This document shows positions 26,400 through 35,199 of a stretch of 64,000 bases of DNA, in pieces. The translations under genes were made by a program, and so were the position numbers. The notes under the pieces were generated by a model, which was not told the DNA's origin, ran no database searches, and was given only the letters and a program-made list of their open reading frames with translations. Source of the stretch: Verrucomicrobiaceae bacterium (GTDB lineage Bacteria > Verrucomicrobiota > Verrucomicrobiia > Verrucomicrobiales > Verrucomicrobiaceae); the NCBI GenBank assembly GCA_027489965.1, contig JAIXZA010000080.1, positions 62,001-126,000 on the forward strand, read 5' to 3'. How positions within the stretch are numbered: position 1 is the stretch's first letter; every line of letters begins with the position of its first letter.

Positions 26400-28637
26400 T
26401 CATTCTTCTTTCACAAACAGAAGTCGGAGGCTATTGAGACAAACGAGGACGGTGCTGCCTTCATGAGTCAGAACGCCAAGTGTCAGAGGCACAATCCCAA
26501 AGAGAGAGGCAATGGCCATGACAATGACGGAGCCGAGAGAGATGGTCAAATTCTGCCGAATGATGCGTCGGGCCTGCTGGCTGATGTGCCGTGCCGAGAG
26601 AAGCTTTTCAATCTTATCCTGCATGAGGACAATGTCCGCCTGCTCCAACGCGGCGTCGCTACCACGGGCACCCATCGCGATGCTGACATACGCAGCAGCC
26701 AAACTGGGCGCATCATTCACGCCGTCACCGATCATGGCCACCTTATGGCCTTGCTGGGTCATTTCCTGAATCGCGGCGACTTTATCTTCTGGATGCAAGC
26801 CTGCGCGCACATCGGTCACGCCGAGTTCCTGGGCTACCTGAGCAGCAGCAGCACGGCGATCACCCGTCAACATCACGGTGCGCACTTGATCCGCCGCCAG
26901 CTTTGCCAGCACAGCCTTACTGCCGCTGCGGATTTCATCCTTCAGCAGGATACGTCCCATGGTCTGAGCATTCAGAACCCAAACTTCTGAAAAGCCCAAC
27001 GGCGCATCCTTCACATCCTTCAGCCACTGAGCAAAGTCCCCCTGAGCCATCAGCTCACGACGACCAACATAGGTGATGCCAGCATCAGTCAAACCGCGAA
27101 GTCCTTGGCCTGGGATGGACTGGAAATCCTGCAAGCTGCCTGGCTCGACACTTTGCTCCTTAGCATGAGCGGTGATGGCACGGGCAATGGGGTGATTGGA
27201 ATTAGAATCCAAAGTGACGGCCAGCCTGAGCACTTCCGATTCCCTGCCCTGTGGAAAACTTTCCACCACAGCCACACGCAGATTGCCTTCAGTGAGCGTG
27301 CCCGTTTTATCCATGGCCACGACATCGACCTCGGCCAGTTTTTCAATCGCAGCACCACCACGGAAAAGGATACCCCTGCGCGCACCCCAGGCAATGGCAG
27401 CCAGGATGGCAGAAGGGATGGAAAGCACCAGCGCACAGGGACTCATGACGACAAGCAGTGTCATGGCCCGATAGAAGGCTGATTTGGAATCGCCCACATT
27501 TTCAAAAGGCGAAATCCCCAGAGCCAGCCACCAAACCAAAAACATGATCAAAACAGCTCCCAATGTCAGCAGCGTGTAGCCAGTGCCAAAACGATCGGTA
27601 AAACGCTGACTTGGTGCCCGCAGATGCTGCGCGGTCTGGATGAGGTGAATGATCTTGGCCAGAGCACTCTGCGTGGCGGGGCGATCTACGTGCACCTGGA
27701 CTAGGCCCCAAAGATTCAGCGTGCCACCATAGACAGCGGCTCCCTTGGTTTTATCAATCGGCACGGCCTCTCCAGTGAGTGTGGATTCATCAGCTGCCGT
27801 CTCCCCGGTCATCACCGTACCGTCCACAGGGAAAAGCTCGGCTGGGCGCACCTGTAGGAGATCACCGACACGCAGCAGCGAAACAGCGCGTTCTTCAGAA
27901 GAGCCGTCCGCTAACAAAACGCGCGCATACTTGGGAGCCGCCTTTGTCAGCGCATTGATCTCGCGGTGTGTACGATGCAAAACATAATGCTCCAGCGCCC
28001 CGGAAGTAGAAAACAAGAAAAGCAGCAACGCCCCTTCTTCCCAGGCCCCGATAGCCACAGCCCCACTAGCCACTGCCAGCATGAGGAAGTGAACATCCAG
28101 CCGACGTTCAAGCAGATTCTCCCAGGCATCTTTAGCAGCATCCCAGCCACCACTGAGCAGAGACAGGCCGAACAAAGAATGCACCAACCAGGCAGGTGCC
28201 TGAAAAGTGTTTTTAGCTACAAAACCTGCAACTAGCATCACAAAACAGATCGTTGCCTGCACGGCCATCTCACGCCACTCCTCGTCGCTCTGCTGTTCGA
28301 TCTCCTCGGCCTCCGGCCACTCAAAGTCACGCCATTTCCAGAAGCGTGGCGCTGTGGGGCAGGTCGGCTTTTGTAGCAGAAGCTCCCCTTCTTTTCTCGT
28401 TAATTGCAGCCCCTCAGCATGGGCGTCGATAGGCAGGGCCAACAACTGATCATCCAGGGTGCGTAGCAACTCATTAATCTGACTTTGCAAAGCCCCAACA
28501 TCCACCTGTCCTAGAGTCGCCACCTGCACACTGCGCTCCTCCGCATTGAGACGGATAGCCTCAACTCCGCTCTGACTGGCTAAGAAGTCAGACAGAGCGG
28601 TGATCCAGTCACTTTCAGGAGGCGTCTTGTTCGGCAT
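26400..28637 (-). CDS. P1B-type heavy-metal-transporting ATPase
   Basis: A 745-residue P-type ATPase. Landmarks are STLTGEAVP (TGE 288-290), the membrane metal-site SPC (399-401), DKTGT phosphorylation site (443-447), SNHPIARA, MLTGDRRAAA and GDGVNDAPSLA. The last membrane helix has HEGSTVLVCLNSLRLL. SPC together with HEGST points to the P1B-4 (cobalt/zinc-type, CoaT/CtpD) group rather than copper exporters (CPC). The N-terminal 110 residues resemble a degenerate heavy-metal domain without a CxxC pair. Substrate assignment is an inference from motif class. Confidence 0.88.
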   Translation of the reverse strand: MPNKTPPESDWITALSDFLASQSGVEAIRLNAEERSVQVATLGQVDVGALQSQINELLRTLDDQLLALPIDAHAEGLQLTRKEGELLLQKPTCPTAPRFWKWRDFEWPEAEEIEQQSDEEWREMAVQATICFVMLVAGFVAKNTFQAPAWLVHSLFGLSLLSGGWDAAKDAWENLLERRLDVHFLMLAVASGAVAIGAWEEGALLLFLFSTSGALEHYVLHRTHREINALTKAAPKYARVLLADGSSEERAVSLLRVGDLLQVRPAELFPVDGTVMTGETAADESTLTGEAVPIDKTKGAAVYGGTLNLWGLVQVHVDRPATQSALAKIIHLIQTAQHLRAPSQRFTDRFGTGYTLLTLGAVLIMFLVWWLALGISPFENVGDSKSAFYRAMTLLVVMSPCALVLSIPSAILAAIAWGARRGILFRGGAAIEKLAEVDVVAMDKTGTLTEGNLRVAVVESFPQGRESEVLRLAVTLDSNSNHPIARAITAHAKEQSVEPGSLQDFQSIPGQGLRGLTDAGITYVGRRELMAQGDFAQWLKDVKDAPLGFSEVWVLNAQTMGRILLKDEIRSGSKAVLAKLAADQVRTVMLTGDRRAAAAQVAQELGVTDVRAGLHPEDKVAAIQEMTQQGHKVAMIGDGVNDAPSLAAAYVSIAMGARGSDAALEQADIVLMQDKIEKLLSARHISQQARRIIRQNLTISLGSVIVMAIASLFGIVPLTLGVLTHEGSTVLVCLNSLRLLFVKEE

Positions 28638-28687
28638 GCGGGTGATCCATACACCGAGTTGGAGTTTGTCGCAGGTTTTTCGATCCT

Positions 28688-31600
28688 TTAGCTCAAACGC
28701 ATGTCGAGGGTGAAGGGGAACTCGGGGATGGTTGGGATGGTCTTGGGCTCCATTTTCCCAGGGGTATGCCCCGTGGGGAAAAAGCGACCTAGTCGGCGAC
28801 TTTCAGCCTCGAAGCTATTCACTGGGAAGGTATCATAGCTGCGACCTCCAGGGTGGGCAACGTGGCAAGTGCAGCCACCAAGGCTGCGCTGGTTCCAGGT
28901 ATCGACCAAATCAAAGACGAGCGGGCTATGCACACCAATGGTCGGCTGGAGGCAATTCGGTGGCTGCCAGGCACGGTAACGGACGCTGGAAACATACTCG
29001 CCAACGGTTCCAGTCGGATGCAGAGGCACAACGTTGCCATTGCAGGTGACGATGTAGCGACTGCCGATGAGACCCTTCGTTTTGATCTGCACACGCTCCA
29101 GGCTGCTGTCCACATAACGGACCGTCCCACCAGCAGTGCCGTCTTCACCGAGGACGTGCCAAGGCTCCAAAGCTGTGCGGACTTCGAGATTGATGCCGCG
29201 CTGATTGATCTGGCCAATGGCGGGGAATTTGAACTCAAAATGGGGCGCAAACCATTCAGGCTTCATGTCATAACCGAAATCCTGCATGTCCGTCATGACA
29301 TCGCAGAAATCCTGCCAAACAAAATGTGGCATCAGGAAGCGATCATGAAGCTCGGTGCCCCAGCGGACGAGTTTTTGCTCGTAAGGCTGCTCCCAGAAGC
29401 GAGCAATGGCAGCTCGGATGAGCAAATGCTGAGCTAAGCTCATTTCCGCATGAGGCGGCATTTCAAAGGAACGCAATTCGACCAGGCCAAGTCTTCCCGT
29501 GCTGCTGCCGGGATCAAAGAGCTTATCGATGGAGAACTCCGTGCGGTGGGTGTTGCCCGAAGAGTCGGCCAAAAGATTCCGGAAGATGCGATCTACAAGC
29601 CAGGGGGAAGTATGGCCCTCTTTGGCGGTGTTTCGATCCAGCTCTCGGAAAGCTAACTCAAGCTCAAAGATGGCGTCGTTGCGGGCTTCGTCGATGCGTG
29701 GGCACTGACTGGTCGGACCGATGAAAAGTCCGCTGAAGAGATAACTGAGGCTGGGGTGATTGTGCCAATAACCCAAAAGGCTCTTTAGCAAATCAGGCCT
29801 GCGCAGCATCGGCGAGTCGATAGGGCGCTCACCACCAAAAACGATGTGATTCCCACCTCCTGTACCGGTGTGGCGTCCATCGACCATGAATTTCTCTGTG
29901 CCCAAGCGAGTGAGACGCGCTTCTTCATAAAGTGTCTTGGTATTGGCGACGAGTTCTTTCCACGTTTTCACTGGGTGCATGTTCACCTCAATAACACCTG
30001 GGTCAGGGGTGACTTTCAGCACCTGGAGCCGCGGATCATACGGTGGTGGTGAACCTTCGATGATGACGGGCATTTTCATGGCTGTAGCCACAGCTTCAAT
30101 AGAGGTGACGAGATCGAGATAGTCCTCTGCTTTTTCGACAGGCGGCATGAAGACATGCAGACGGCCATCTCGCGGCTCCACACAGAGAGCTGTGCGAATG
30201 ATCCATGAGGCAGACTCTTGCGGTGAAGGAAAGCGGGCGACGCTCGTATCCTCTTCTTCGTCCAAAGGATCCAGCTGGCGGCGCTCAGGCTTGCCTTGGC
30301 CAGCATAGATGCCTTTACCATAACTCGTCGGCACGCTAGGCATGCCATCCAGCCATTCAGTGACAGCTCCGAGAAAGCGCTGCCTGCTCTCAGGGCGTGG
30401 TGGCAGATCAGGCCAATCACTAGCAGGATCCGTCGGATAGATCCATGGGTAATCTGTAGCGCTGACCCACGGCAGGGCATCCAAAGGCAGGCGCAGCCCC
30501 ATGGGCGAGTCACCAGGAATGAGGTACATGGCCTCATCACGGACAAACCAGGGTCCACTCTGCCAGCGCAGCTTGGTGCCCGAGACCGCACGCTGAAGTG
30601 GCAACGCAAAACCGACGACCTTATCCAATCCCTGCTCAAAGACTTTGGCTAAACGCTCACGATCTTCAGCGCTCTTCAAATTGGACTTCAGCGGGTCCAC
30701 ATTGACGGGCAGGCGTTTTTCTTTCCATAGATAGTAGAAGACGTCCTCATAACCAGGTTTTAACCACTTTGGATCAACGCCAAGAGTCACCGCCAATGCT
30801 AGACCAAAACGCCGTGCCTCTGCGCTGTCGTGACCGTAATTGACCGCTTCATCGGCAATGAGTGAATCGTCATTCCAGATCGGCACGCCATCTTTGCGCC
30901 AGTAGCAGCCAAAGGCCCAGCGTGGCAAGGATTCACCGGGATACCATTTGCCCATGCCATAATGCAGCAGACCACCTGGGCCAAACTGATCACGCAGACG
31001 CTTGATAAGTTCACCCGAAAGCAGGCGCTTCTTTGGCCCGACGGCTGCAGTGTTCCACTCCTCACCTTCCATGTCGTCAATGCTCACAAAAGTCGGCTCG
31101 CCACCCATGGTGAGGCGAACATCCCCTTTGACCAAATCATCATCCACCTGATGTCCGAGCTTCTCAATAGCTGCCCATTGTTCCGCCGTGTAGGGTTGAG
31201 TCACGCGCGGAGATTCAAAGAAGCGAGTGACTGACATCTCATGGTGAAACTCGACCTCACACTTTTCCAGAGCACCACTGATTGGTGCAGCACTACCAGG
31301 GTCAGGCGTGCAAGCCAGAGGCAAATGCCCCTCCCCGGCCATGAGACCGGAGGTAGGATCAAGCCCCACCCAGCCCGCACCCGGCAGATAAACCTCACAC
31401 CAAGCATGCAGATCGGTGAAATCCACCTCTGTACCGCTAGGGCCATCCAAAGATTTTACGTCTGCTTTAAGCTGTATCAAATAGCCACTGACAAAGCGCG
31501 CGGCCATACCCAGGTGACGGAAAATTTGCACCAGAAGCCATGCCGAATCACGACATGAGCCACTGCCGAGTTCCAGAGTCTCTTCTGGCGTCTGCACACC

Positions 31601-32209
31601 TGGCTCCATACGAATCGTGTAGCTGACGTCCTTCCAGAGCATCTGATTCAGAGCCACGAGGAAGTCGATTGTGCGCAGACGCTTGTCCTTATCGGCGGCA
31701 GGCAAGACGGGGGCAGCCTCGGGCAAAGTGCCATGGGCATGCGTATCGGTCACTTCAGAGTGCGGAAACGAAACGTGTGAACCGGTGCCTTTGACGATGA
31801 TTTGGCGCACCTCACGCATGTAGGCCGAGAGCAGCGGGGTCAGCGGCAACTTGCGATGATAGGGCTCCAGTTCATGCGCCAGAACAGGATCATATTTAAA
31901 TGGGACATGCTCCGCGTCAGGCTCCAGAAAGAAATCAAAGGGATTGTAAACCGCCATCTCAGCCACCAGATCCACTTCGACACAGAGTTCCGTGGCTTTT
32001 TCAGGGAACACCAGACGACCTAAATAGTTGGCCTGAGGATCCTGCTGCCAATTGATGAAATGAGTGCCCGGCTTCACCTTCAGGGAGTAACTCAGCACTG
32101 GCGTTCGGCAATGCGGTGCTGGACGGAGTCTCACCACATGAGGAGAAAGTGTGACAGGACGGTCAAACTTGTAATGAGTGACGTGACGAAGGGCGACGTG
32201 GATGGACAT
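28688..32209 (-). CDS. Large transglutaminase-like protein with DUF2126 domain
   Basis: 1173 residues. The N-terminal region (ALRHVTHYKFDRPVTLSPHVVRLRP) is the bacterial transglutaminase N domain. The transglutaminase core follows with the catalytic triad: Cys in GSGSCRDSAWLL (near 219), His in DLHAWCEVYLPG (near 268) and Asp in GLDPTSG. The remaining 800 residues match the DUF2126 type (RLTMGGEPTFVSIDD, KWYPGESLPRWA, MVDGRHTGTGGGNH, VELRSFEMPPHAEM). Such proteins often sit with circularly permuted ATP-grasp (DUF404/407) and alpha-E genes in a putative peptide-synthesis cluster; those partners are not next to it here. Confidence 0.88.
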   Translation of the reverse strand: MSIHVALRHVTHYKFDRPVTLSPHVVRLRPAPHCRTPVLSYSLKVKPGTHFINWQQDPQANYLGRLVFPEKATELCVEVDLVAEMAVYNPFDFFLEPDAEHVPFKYDPVLAHELEPYHRKLPLTPLLSAYMREVRQIIVKGTGSHVSFPHSEVTDTHAHGTLPEAAPVLPAADKDKRLRTIDFLVALNQMLWKDVSYTIRMEPGVQTPEETLELGSGSCRDSAWLLVQIFRHLGMAARFVSGYLIQLKADVKSLDGPSGTEVDFTDLHAWCEVYLPGAGWVGLDPTSGLMAGEGHLPLACTPDPGSAAPISGALEKCEVEFHHEMSVTRFFESPRVTQPYTAEQWAAIEKLGHQVDDDLVKGDVRLTMGGEPTFVSIDDMEGEEWNTAAVGPKKRLLSGELIKRLRDQFGPGGLLHYGMGKWYPGESLPRWAFGCYWRKDGVPIWNDDSLIADEAVNYGHDSAEARRFGLALAVTLGVDPKWLKPGYEDVFYYLWKEKRLPVNVDPLKSNLKSAEDRERLAKVFEQGLDKVVGFALPLQRAVSGTKLRWQSGPWFVRDEAMYLIPGDSPMGLRLPLDALPWVSATDYPWIYPTDPASDWPDLPPRPESRQRFLGAVTEWLDGMPSVPTSYGKGIYAGQGKPERRQLDPLDEEEDTSVARFPSPQESASWIIRTALCVEPRDGRLHVFMPPVEKAEDYLDLVTSIEAVATAMKMPVIIEGSPPPYDPRLQVLKVTPDPGVIEVNMHPVKTWKELVANTKTLYEEARLTRLGTEKFMVDGRHTGTGGGNHIVFGGERPIDSPMLRRPDLLKSLLGYWHNHPSLSYLFSGLFIGPTSQCPRIDEARNDAIFELELAFRELDRNTAKEGHTSPWLVDRIFRNLLADSSGNTHRTEFSIDKLFDPGSSTGRLGLVELRSFEMPPHAEMSLAQHLLIRAAIARFWEQPYEQKLVRWGTELHDRFLMPHFVWQDFCDVMTDMQDFGYDMKPEWFAPHFEFKFPAIGQINQRGINLEVRTALEPWHVLGEDGTAGGTVRYVDSSLERVQIKTKGLIGSRYIVTCNGNVVPLHPTGTVGEYVSSVRYRAWQPPNCLQPTIGVHSPLVFDLVDTWNQRSLGGCTCHVAHPGGRSYDTFPVNSFEAESRRLGRFFPTGHTPGKMEPKTIPTIPEFPFTLDMRLS

Positions 32210-32294
32210 GCAAAAGGGGTTGGTAATAGACCTTCAAAGCACAGGACGTGCCAGCGCTGCCTTTGAAAAAAAATCCTCACTTCAGAGAATCTTC

Positions 32295-33233
32295 TCAAGC
32301 CCTCGTACCCATGAGCTGCCTCAGCAGATCTTCCTCATGGAGAATGCCCGAAGGCAGCTCCTTATCATCGAGCACCAGGCAGAGGCTGCGACCGCGTTTA
32401 CGCATCCGCTGAAGAGATTGCAAGGCGCTGTCGTGGTCATGCAGAGAATCCAGCGTGCGCATGTGCTGTCTCACCAGACGATCCTGAGGCAGATTTTTAG
32501 CAAGTGACCCGAGATCGATCACGCCGACGAAACCACCTTTATCACCAATCACCGGCAGGGTGCTACAACCATGTTCACGCGCCATGATCAGCGCCGAATT
32601 CAGAGGCAGATCGGGCGACAGCGCGATGCTCTTGGCCAGTGGTCGCATGATGTCTCGAGCGCGCAGCTGACGATAGTCCAGCACCTGATGAATCAGCCTT
32701 GTCGCCCCTGCAGAGAGCTGATGCTGATCCTGCAGCATCTGGGCCTGCAGCCGCAAATCATCACGACCAGCCGACTGATCCGGCACAGAGATCGAATCCG
32801 CGGACGGCCCGCGTGCCATGAGGCGAAACAAAGAACGGAACCAACCAATAAACAGCACCAGAGGTGAAAGCGCACGAATGACACGGAATGGATAACGCCT
32901 GAAAAGTTTCTTTGGCAGCACCTCAAGCCCGACGAGAAAAATCGGTAAAGCCACCAAGAAGGCCGTAAGATAACCCCAAGCCCCTGACACACCCACGAGC
33001 TTCCAGGCAATGATGAGAAAGGACGCCAGGTTCATCAAATGATTCGTCACCGTGATCGCACCGAGCAGGGCATCACGGTCCTCTATCAGCGGTAGCAGCC
33101 TCGCCGCACGGCGATCTCCCTCACGGGCGGCATGACGCACACGCACACGACTTACTGCCACCACAGCGCTTTCCAATCCCGAAAGGGCAAATGAAAGCAC
33201 TAGGCAAATGAGCAACAAAAACAGCCAACTCAT
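32295..33233 (-). CDS. CNNM/DUF21-CBS membrane protein
   Basis: 312 residues. An N-terminal DUF21 membrane domain (WLFLLLICLVLSFALSGLESAVVAVSRVRVRH) with about four helices is followed by paired CBS domains (MRPLAKSIALSPDLPL, HGCSTLPVIGDKGGFVGVIDL, LHDHDSALQSLQRMRKRG). It lacks the C-terminal CorC_HlyC domain present in its neighbour. The four-base overlap with that neighbour suggests a paired complex. Relatives take part in magnesium or cobalt efflux. Confidence 0.82.
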   Translation of the reverse strand: MSWLFLLLICLVLSFALSGLESAVVAVSRVRVRHAAREGDRRAARLLPLIEDRDALLGAITVTNHLMNLASFLIIAWKLVGVSGAWGYLTAFLVALPIFLVGLEVLPKKLFRRYPFRVIRALSPLVLFIGWFRSLFRLMARGPSADSISVPDQSAGRDDLRLQAQMLQDQHQLSAGATRLIHQVLDYRQLRARDIMRPLAKSIALSPDLPLNSALIMAREHGCSTLPVIGDKGGFVGVIDLGSLAKNLPQDRLVRQHMRTLDSLHDHDSALQSLQRMRKRGRSLCLVLDDKELPSGILHEEDLLRQLMGTRA

Positions 33234-34498
33234 GCCTCATCCTCCGCCTTGGAATCAGTCTTGCGCCCTGGAAGCCTAAGCTCCACCTGCTGAATGCGTG
33301 CCCGCACCACGCGGCGGACTTTGAATTCACCACCCTCGACCTGGATACGCTCGCCTGCCTTTGGCACATGACCGAGCTGATTAAAGACAAAACCGCCAAT
33401 GGTATCGATGCCACCTGCCGGTAAAATCAGCTGCAATTCACTGCACACATCATCCAGCCGCGTGCCACCATCGATCAAATAACGGTTAGGACTCAGCTCG
33501 CGGATTTCACCGGCCTCACCCTGCCAGGGAGCTGCCTCATACAGCAGCCAATCGGCGATTTCTTCCTGACTTACCATACCCTCAAGGCCACCGTATTCAT
33601 CCACGATCAACACCGGAAGCGCCGAGTCTTTGAGGTGCTTTTCCAGCGCATCCATCACGTTCATCGTCTCTGGCACAAAAACGATTTTTTGCACCACCTC
33701 CGACCACACTGGCCTACCGGCCATGCGCCAAGCTAGGACATCGATTACCCCCACCACGATGTCCGGCGTCTCGCCATAAACAACCACCCAGCGACCAGCA
33801 GATTGATCCAGAACCTTCTCTGCTTTGACCGGGCCATCTTCAGCACTCATCAGCGTCAGATCCACACGCGGCACCATGCAGTCTCGGACGGAAAGCCTTT
33901 CAATGTCCAAGGCCTCACGAATCATGTCAGCCTCTGCTGTATCAAGCAGGCCCTGTTCCTCACGCATCTCCACCAGAGTTTCAAATTCGTCCCTCGTGAT
34001 TGGTGTACGGGATTTCACACGCTTAGGCACCATTTTGCCGATAAGAGCATCCGTCGTGCGATCCGCCAGATTCACCACAGGGTCTAACACAGAGCGCAGC
34101 GGATCAAGCAGACGCAAACTCCCCAACAGCACGGCAGATGGAGAATAGGCCGCAAAGAACTTCGGCAGAACATCCCCGATCATGACCGTCGAGATGAGCA
34201 GCAGAGAGGAACTCATCCATGGATTCCAACCAATGAGCATCAGAGGTCCCGAGACCAAATGAAGTCCCAGCGCAGCAAGCGCGAGATTCAGTGTGGCAGA
34301 GAGAAGAAGAGTCCGGTGCAACTGAGCGAAGGGGTTCGAAGTGATGCTTCGCAGCTTTCGTGCCACACTGCCCTCTCCTTCACGCTCCAGACGCTCCTCC
34401 AGATCCCGCGCCGAATGAATCGCCGTCTCCGTGGCGGAGATGATCGCCAGCAGCAAAAGCAGCAGGATGAATAAAAGGCCAGAAACAAAGAGGGGCAC
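33230..34498 (-). CDS. HlyC/CorC-family DUF21-CBS transporter protein
   Basis: 422 residues, probably starting at GTG 34498; no closer ATG is found. DUF21 membrane domain (LLFILLLLLLAIISATETAIHSARDLEERL), two CBS domains (ERLSVRDCMVPRVDLTLM, SALPVLIVDEYGGLEGMVSQEEI) and the C-terminal CorC_HlyC domain (NRYLIDGGTRLDDVCSELQL, ETIGGFV-like DTIGGFVFNQLG) are all present. The CBS and transporter-associated domains probably sense nucleotide or metal. It is the first gene of a two-gene unit. Confidence 0.87.
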   Translation of the reverse strand: MPLFVSGLLFILLLLLLAIISATETAIHSARDLEERLEREGEGSVARKLRSITSNPFAQLHRTLLLSATLNLALAALGLHLVSGPLMLIGWNPWMSSSLLLISTVMIGDVLPKFFAAYSPSAVLLGSLRLLDPLRSVLDPVVNLADRTTDALIGKMVPKRVKSRTPITRDEFETLVEMREEQGLLDTAEADMIREALDIERLSVRDCMVPRVDLTLMSAEDGPVKAEKVLDQSAGRWVVVYGETPDIVVGVIDVLAWRMAGRPVWSEVVQKIVFVPETMNVMDALEKHLKDSALPVLIVDEYGGLEGMVSQEEIADWLLYEAAPWQGEAGEIRELSPNRYLIDGGTRLDDVCSELQLILPAGGIDTIGGFVFNQLGHVPKAGERIQVEGGEFKVRRVVRARIQQVELRLPGRKTDSKAEDEA

Positions 34499-34610
34499 GC
34501 ACCCTAGTCTTCCGAAGGGTCACGCCAGGGTCAAGACCGGAATCGTGAACACTTATGGCAGCCTTTGACTAACTGCCAATATGAGCTTGACCGTTAAATT
34601 CTTTTAACTC

Positions 34611-34868
34611 ATGCCGACACAGCAAGTAGCCAAGGTGAACCCATTTTGCCCTGCGGTGAAAGCATTTCACCGTACGGCAGAACTATCTCGCCGTGCGGCA
34701 GAACTATCTCGCCGTGTGGAAGAACTATCTCGCCGTGTGGAAGAACTATCTCGCCGTGTGGAAGAACTATCCCGCCGTGTGGAAGAACTATCCCGCCGTG
34801 TGGAAGAAGTATCTCGCCGTGCGGAAGAAGTATCTCGCTTTGGGGGCAAGGCGTCTGATCATGGGTAA
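34611..34868 (+). CDS. Possible small coiled-coil protein made of a heptad repeat
   Basis: An 85-codon frame over the 21-bp minisatellite. In this frame each unit reads E-L-S-R-R-V-E, placing Leu and Val at alternating spacing of four and three, a perfect coiled-coil heptad. Differences among units are synonymous Ser codons or Leu-to-Val and Val/Glu-to-Ala, which favours this frame. However, the other plus-strand frames and a minus-strand frame are also open, there is no ribosome-binding site, and the ends of the protein are unremarkable. Coding status is uncertain. Confidence 0.35.
   Translation: MPTQQVAKVNPFCPAVKAFHRTAELSRRAAELSRRVEELSRRVEELSRRVEELSRRVEELSRRVEEVSRRAEEVSRFGGKASDHG
34650..34838 (+). 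repeat. 21-bp tandem repeat, eight near-identical units plus one degenerate
   Basis: Eight units starting every 21 bases from 34671 to 34818 carry the core AACTATCTCGCCGTGTGG with one to four substitutions each; a degenerate ninth unit (about 14 of 21 matches) precedes them at 34650-34670. There are no spacers, so it is not a CRISPR array. The unit length is a multiple of three and copy-number change would keep frames open. Confidence 0.9.
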
Positions 34869-34928
34869 GAGTCTTCCTAGCGTGGCTCTGTAATTGCCGT
34901 CGTCAGGACTTAGATTTTTTGAAATCAG

Positions 34929-34951
34929 ACTCTTTTGAACTTCAAAAGAGT
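34929..34951 (-). terminator. Hairpin directly downstream of tRNA-Leu, probable terminator
   Basis: ACTCTTTTGA and TCAAAAGAGT pair perfectly across a three-base loop, touching the last tRNA base. The T-run after it on the minus strand is weak, so it may serve 3'-end processing rather than strict termination. Confidence 0.5.
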
Positions 34952-35035
34952 GGTGCTCGGGAGGGGACTCGAACCCCTAAGCCTTTCGGCACAAGATCCT
35001 TAATCTTGCGCGTATACCAATTCCGCCACCCGAGC
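34951..35035 (-). tRNA. tRNA-Leu, anticodon AAG (codon CUU)
   Basis: An 85-base class II tRNA with encoded CCA. The acceptor stem GCTCGGG/CCCGAGC, D stem GCG/CGC, anticodon stem CAAGA/TCTTG with loop TTAAGGA, a long variable arm TGCCGAAAGGC, and T arm AGGGG-TTCGAGT-CCCCT all pair. U33 fixes positions 34-36 as AAG, and G37 is the base normally found after xAG leucine anticodons. A34 is rare in bacterial tRNA-Leu, where GAG is usual for this codon box. Confidence 0.9.
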
Positions 35036-35061
35036 AGGGTCCCGCTGAATGCGGGGCGCGA

Positions 35062-35089
35062 AGTATAGCTTTGTCAGAGAAGATGCAAC
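35062..35089 (-). promoter_or_regulatory. Promoter of tRNA-Leu
   Basis: On the minus strand GTTGCA, 16 bases, then TATACT. The start would be near 35055, after a GC-rich discriminator (CGCGCCCC) typical of stable-RNA promoters. The leader holds a small hairpin CCCGC-TGAAT-GCGGG on the plus-strand reading. Confidence 0.45.
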
Positions 35090-35199
35090 CAAGAGTTTGA
35101 AGTTTTTGCAAAGAATTTTGAGCTACCCCAGCAAATGGCACTCAAAAGACAGGCGGTAGCCCCAAGTGCACCGATTCATTGACCAATGGCTGCCATTCC

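Noticed and set aside
28732..29437. Plus-strand frames of 105 and 194 codons
   Set aside because: Complements of the DUF2126 region, which is well supported on the minus strand.
34671..34838. CRISPR array
   Set aside because: Units are directly adjacent 21-bp tandem copies with no spacers, and there are no cas genes nearby.
34951..35035. tRNA-Leu as a mobile-element attachment site
   Set aside because: No repeat of the tRNA 3' end, integrase or other mobility gene is seen nearby.
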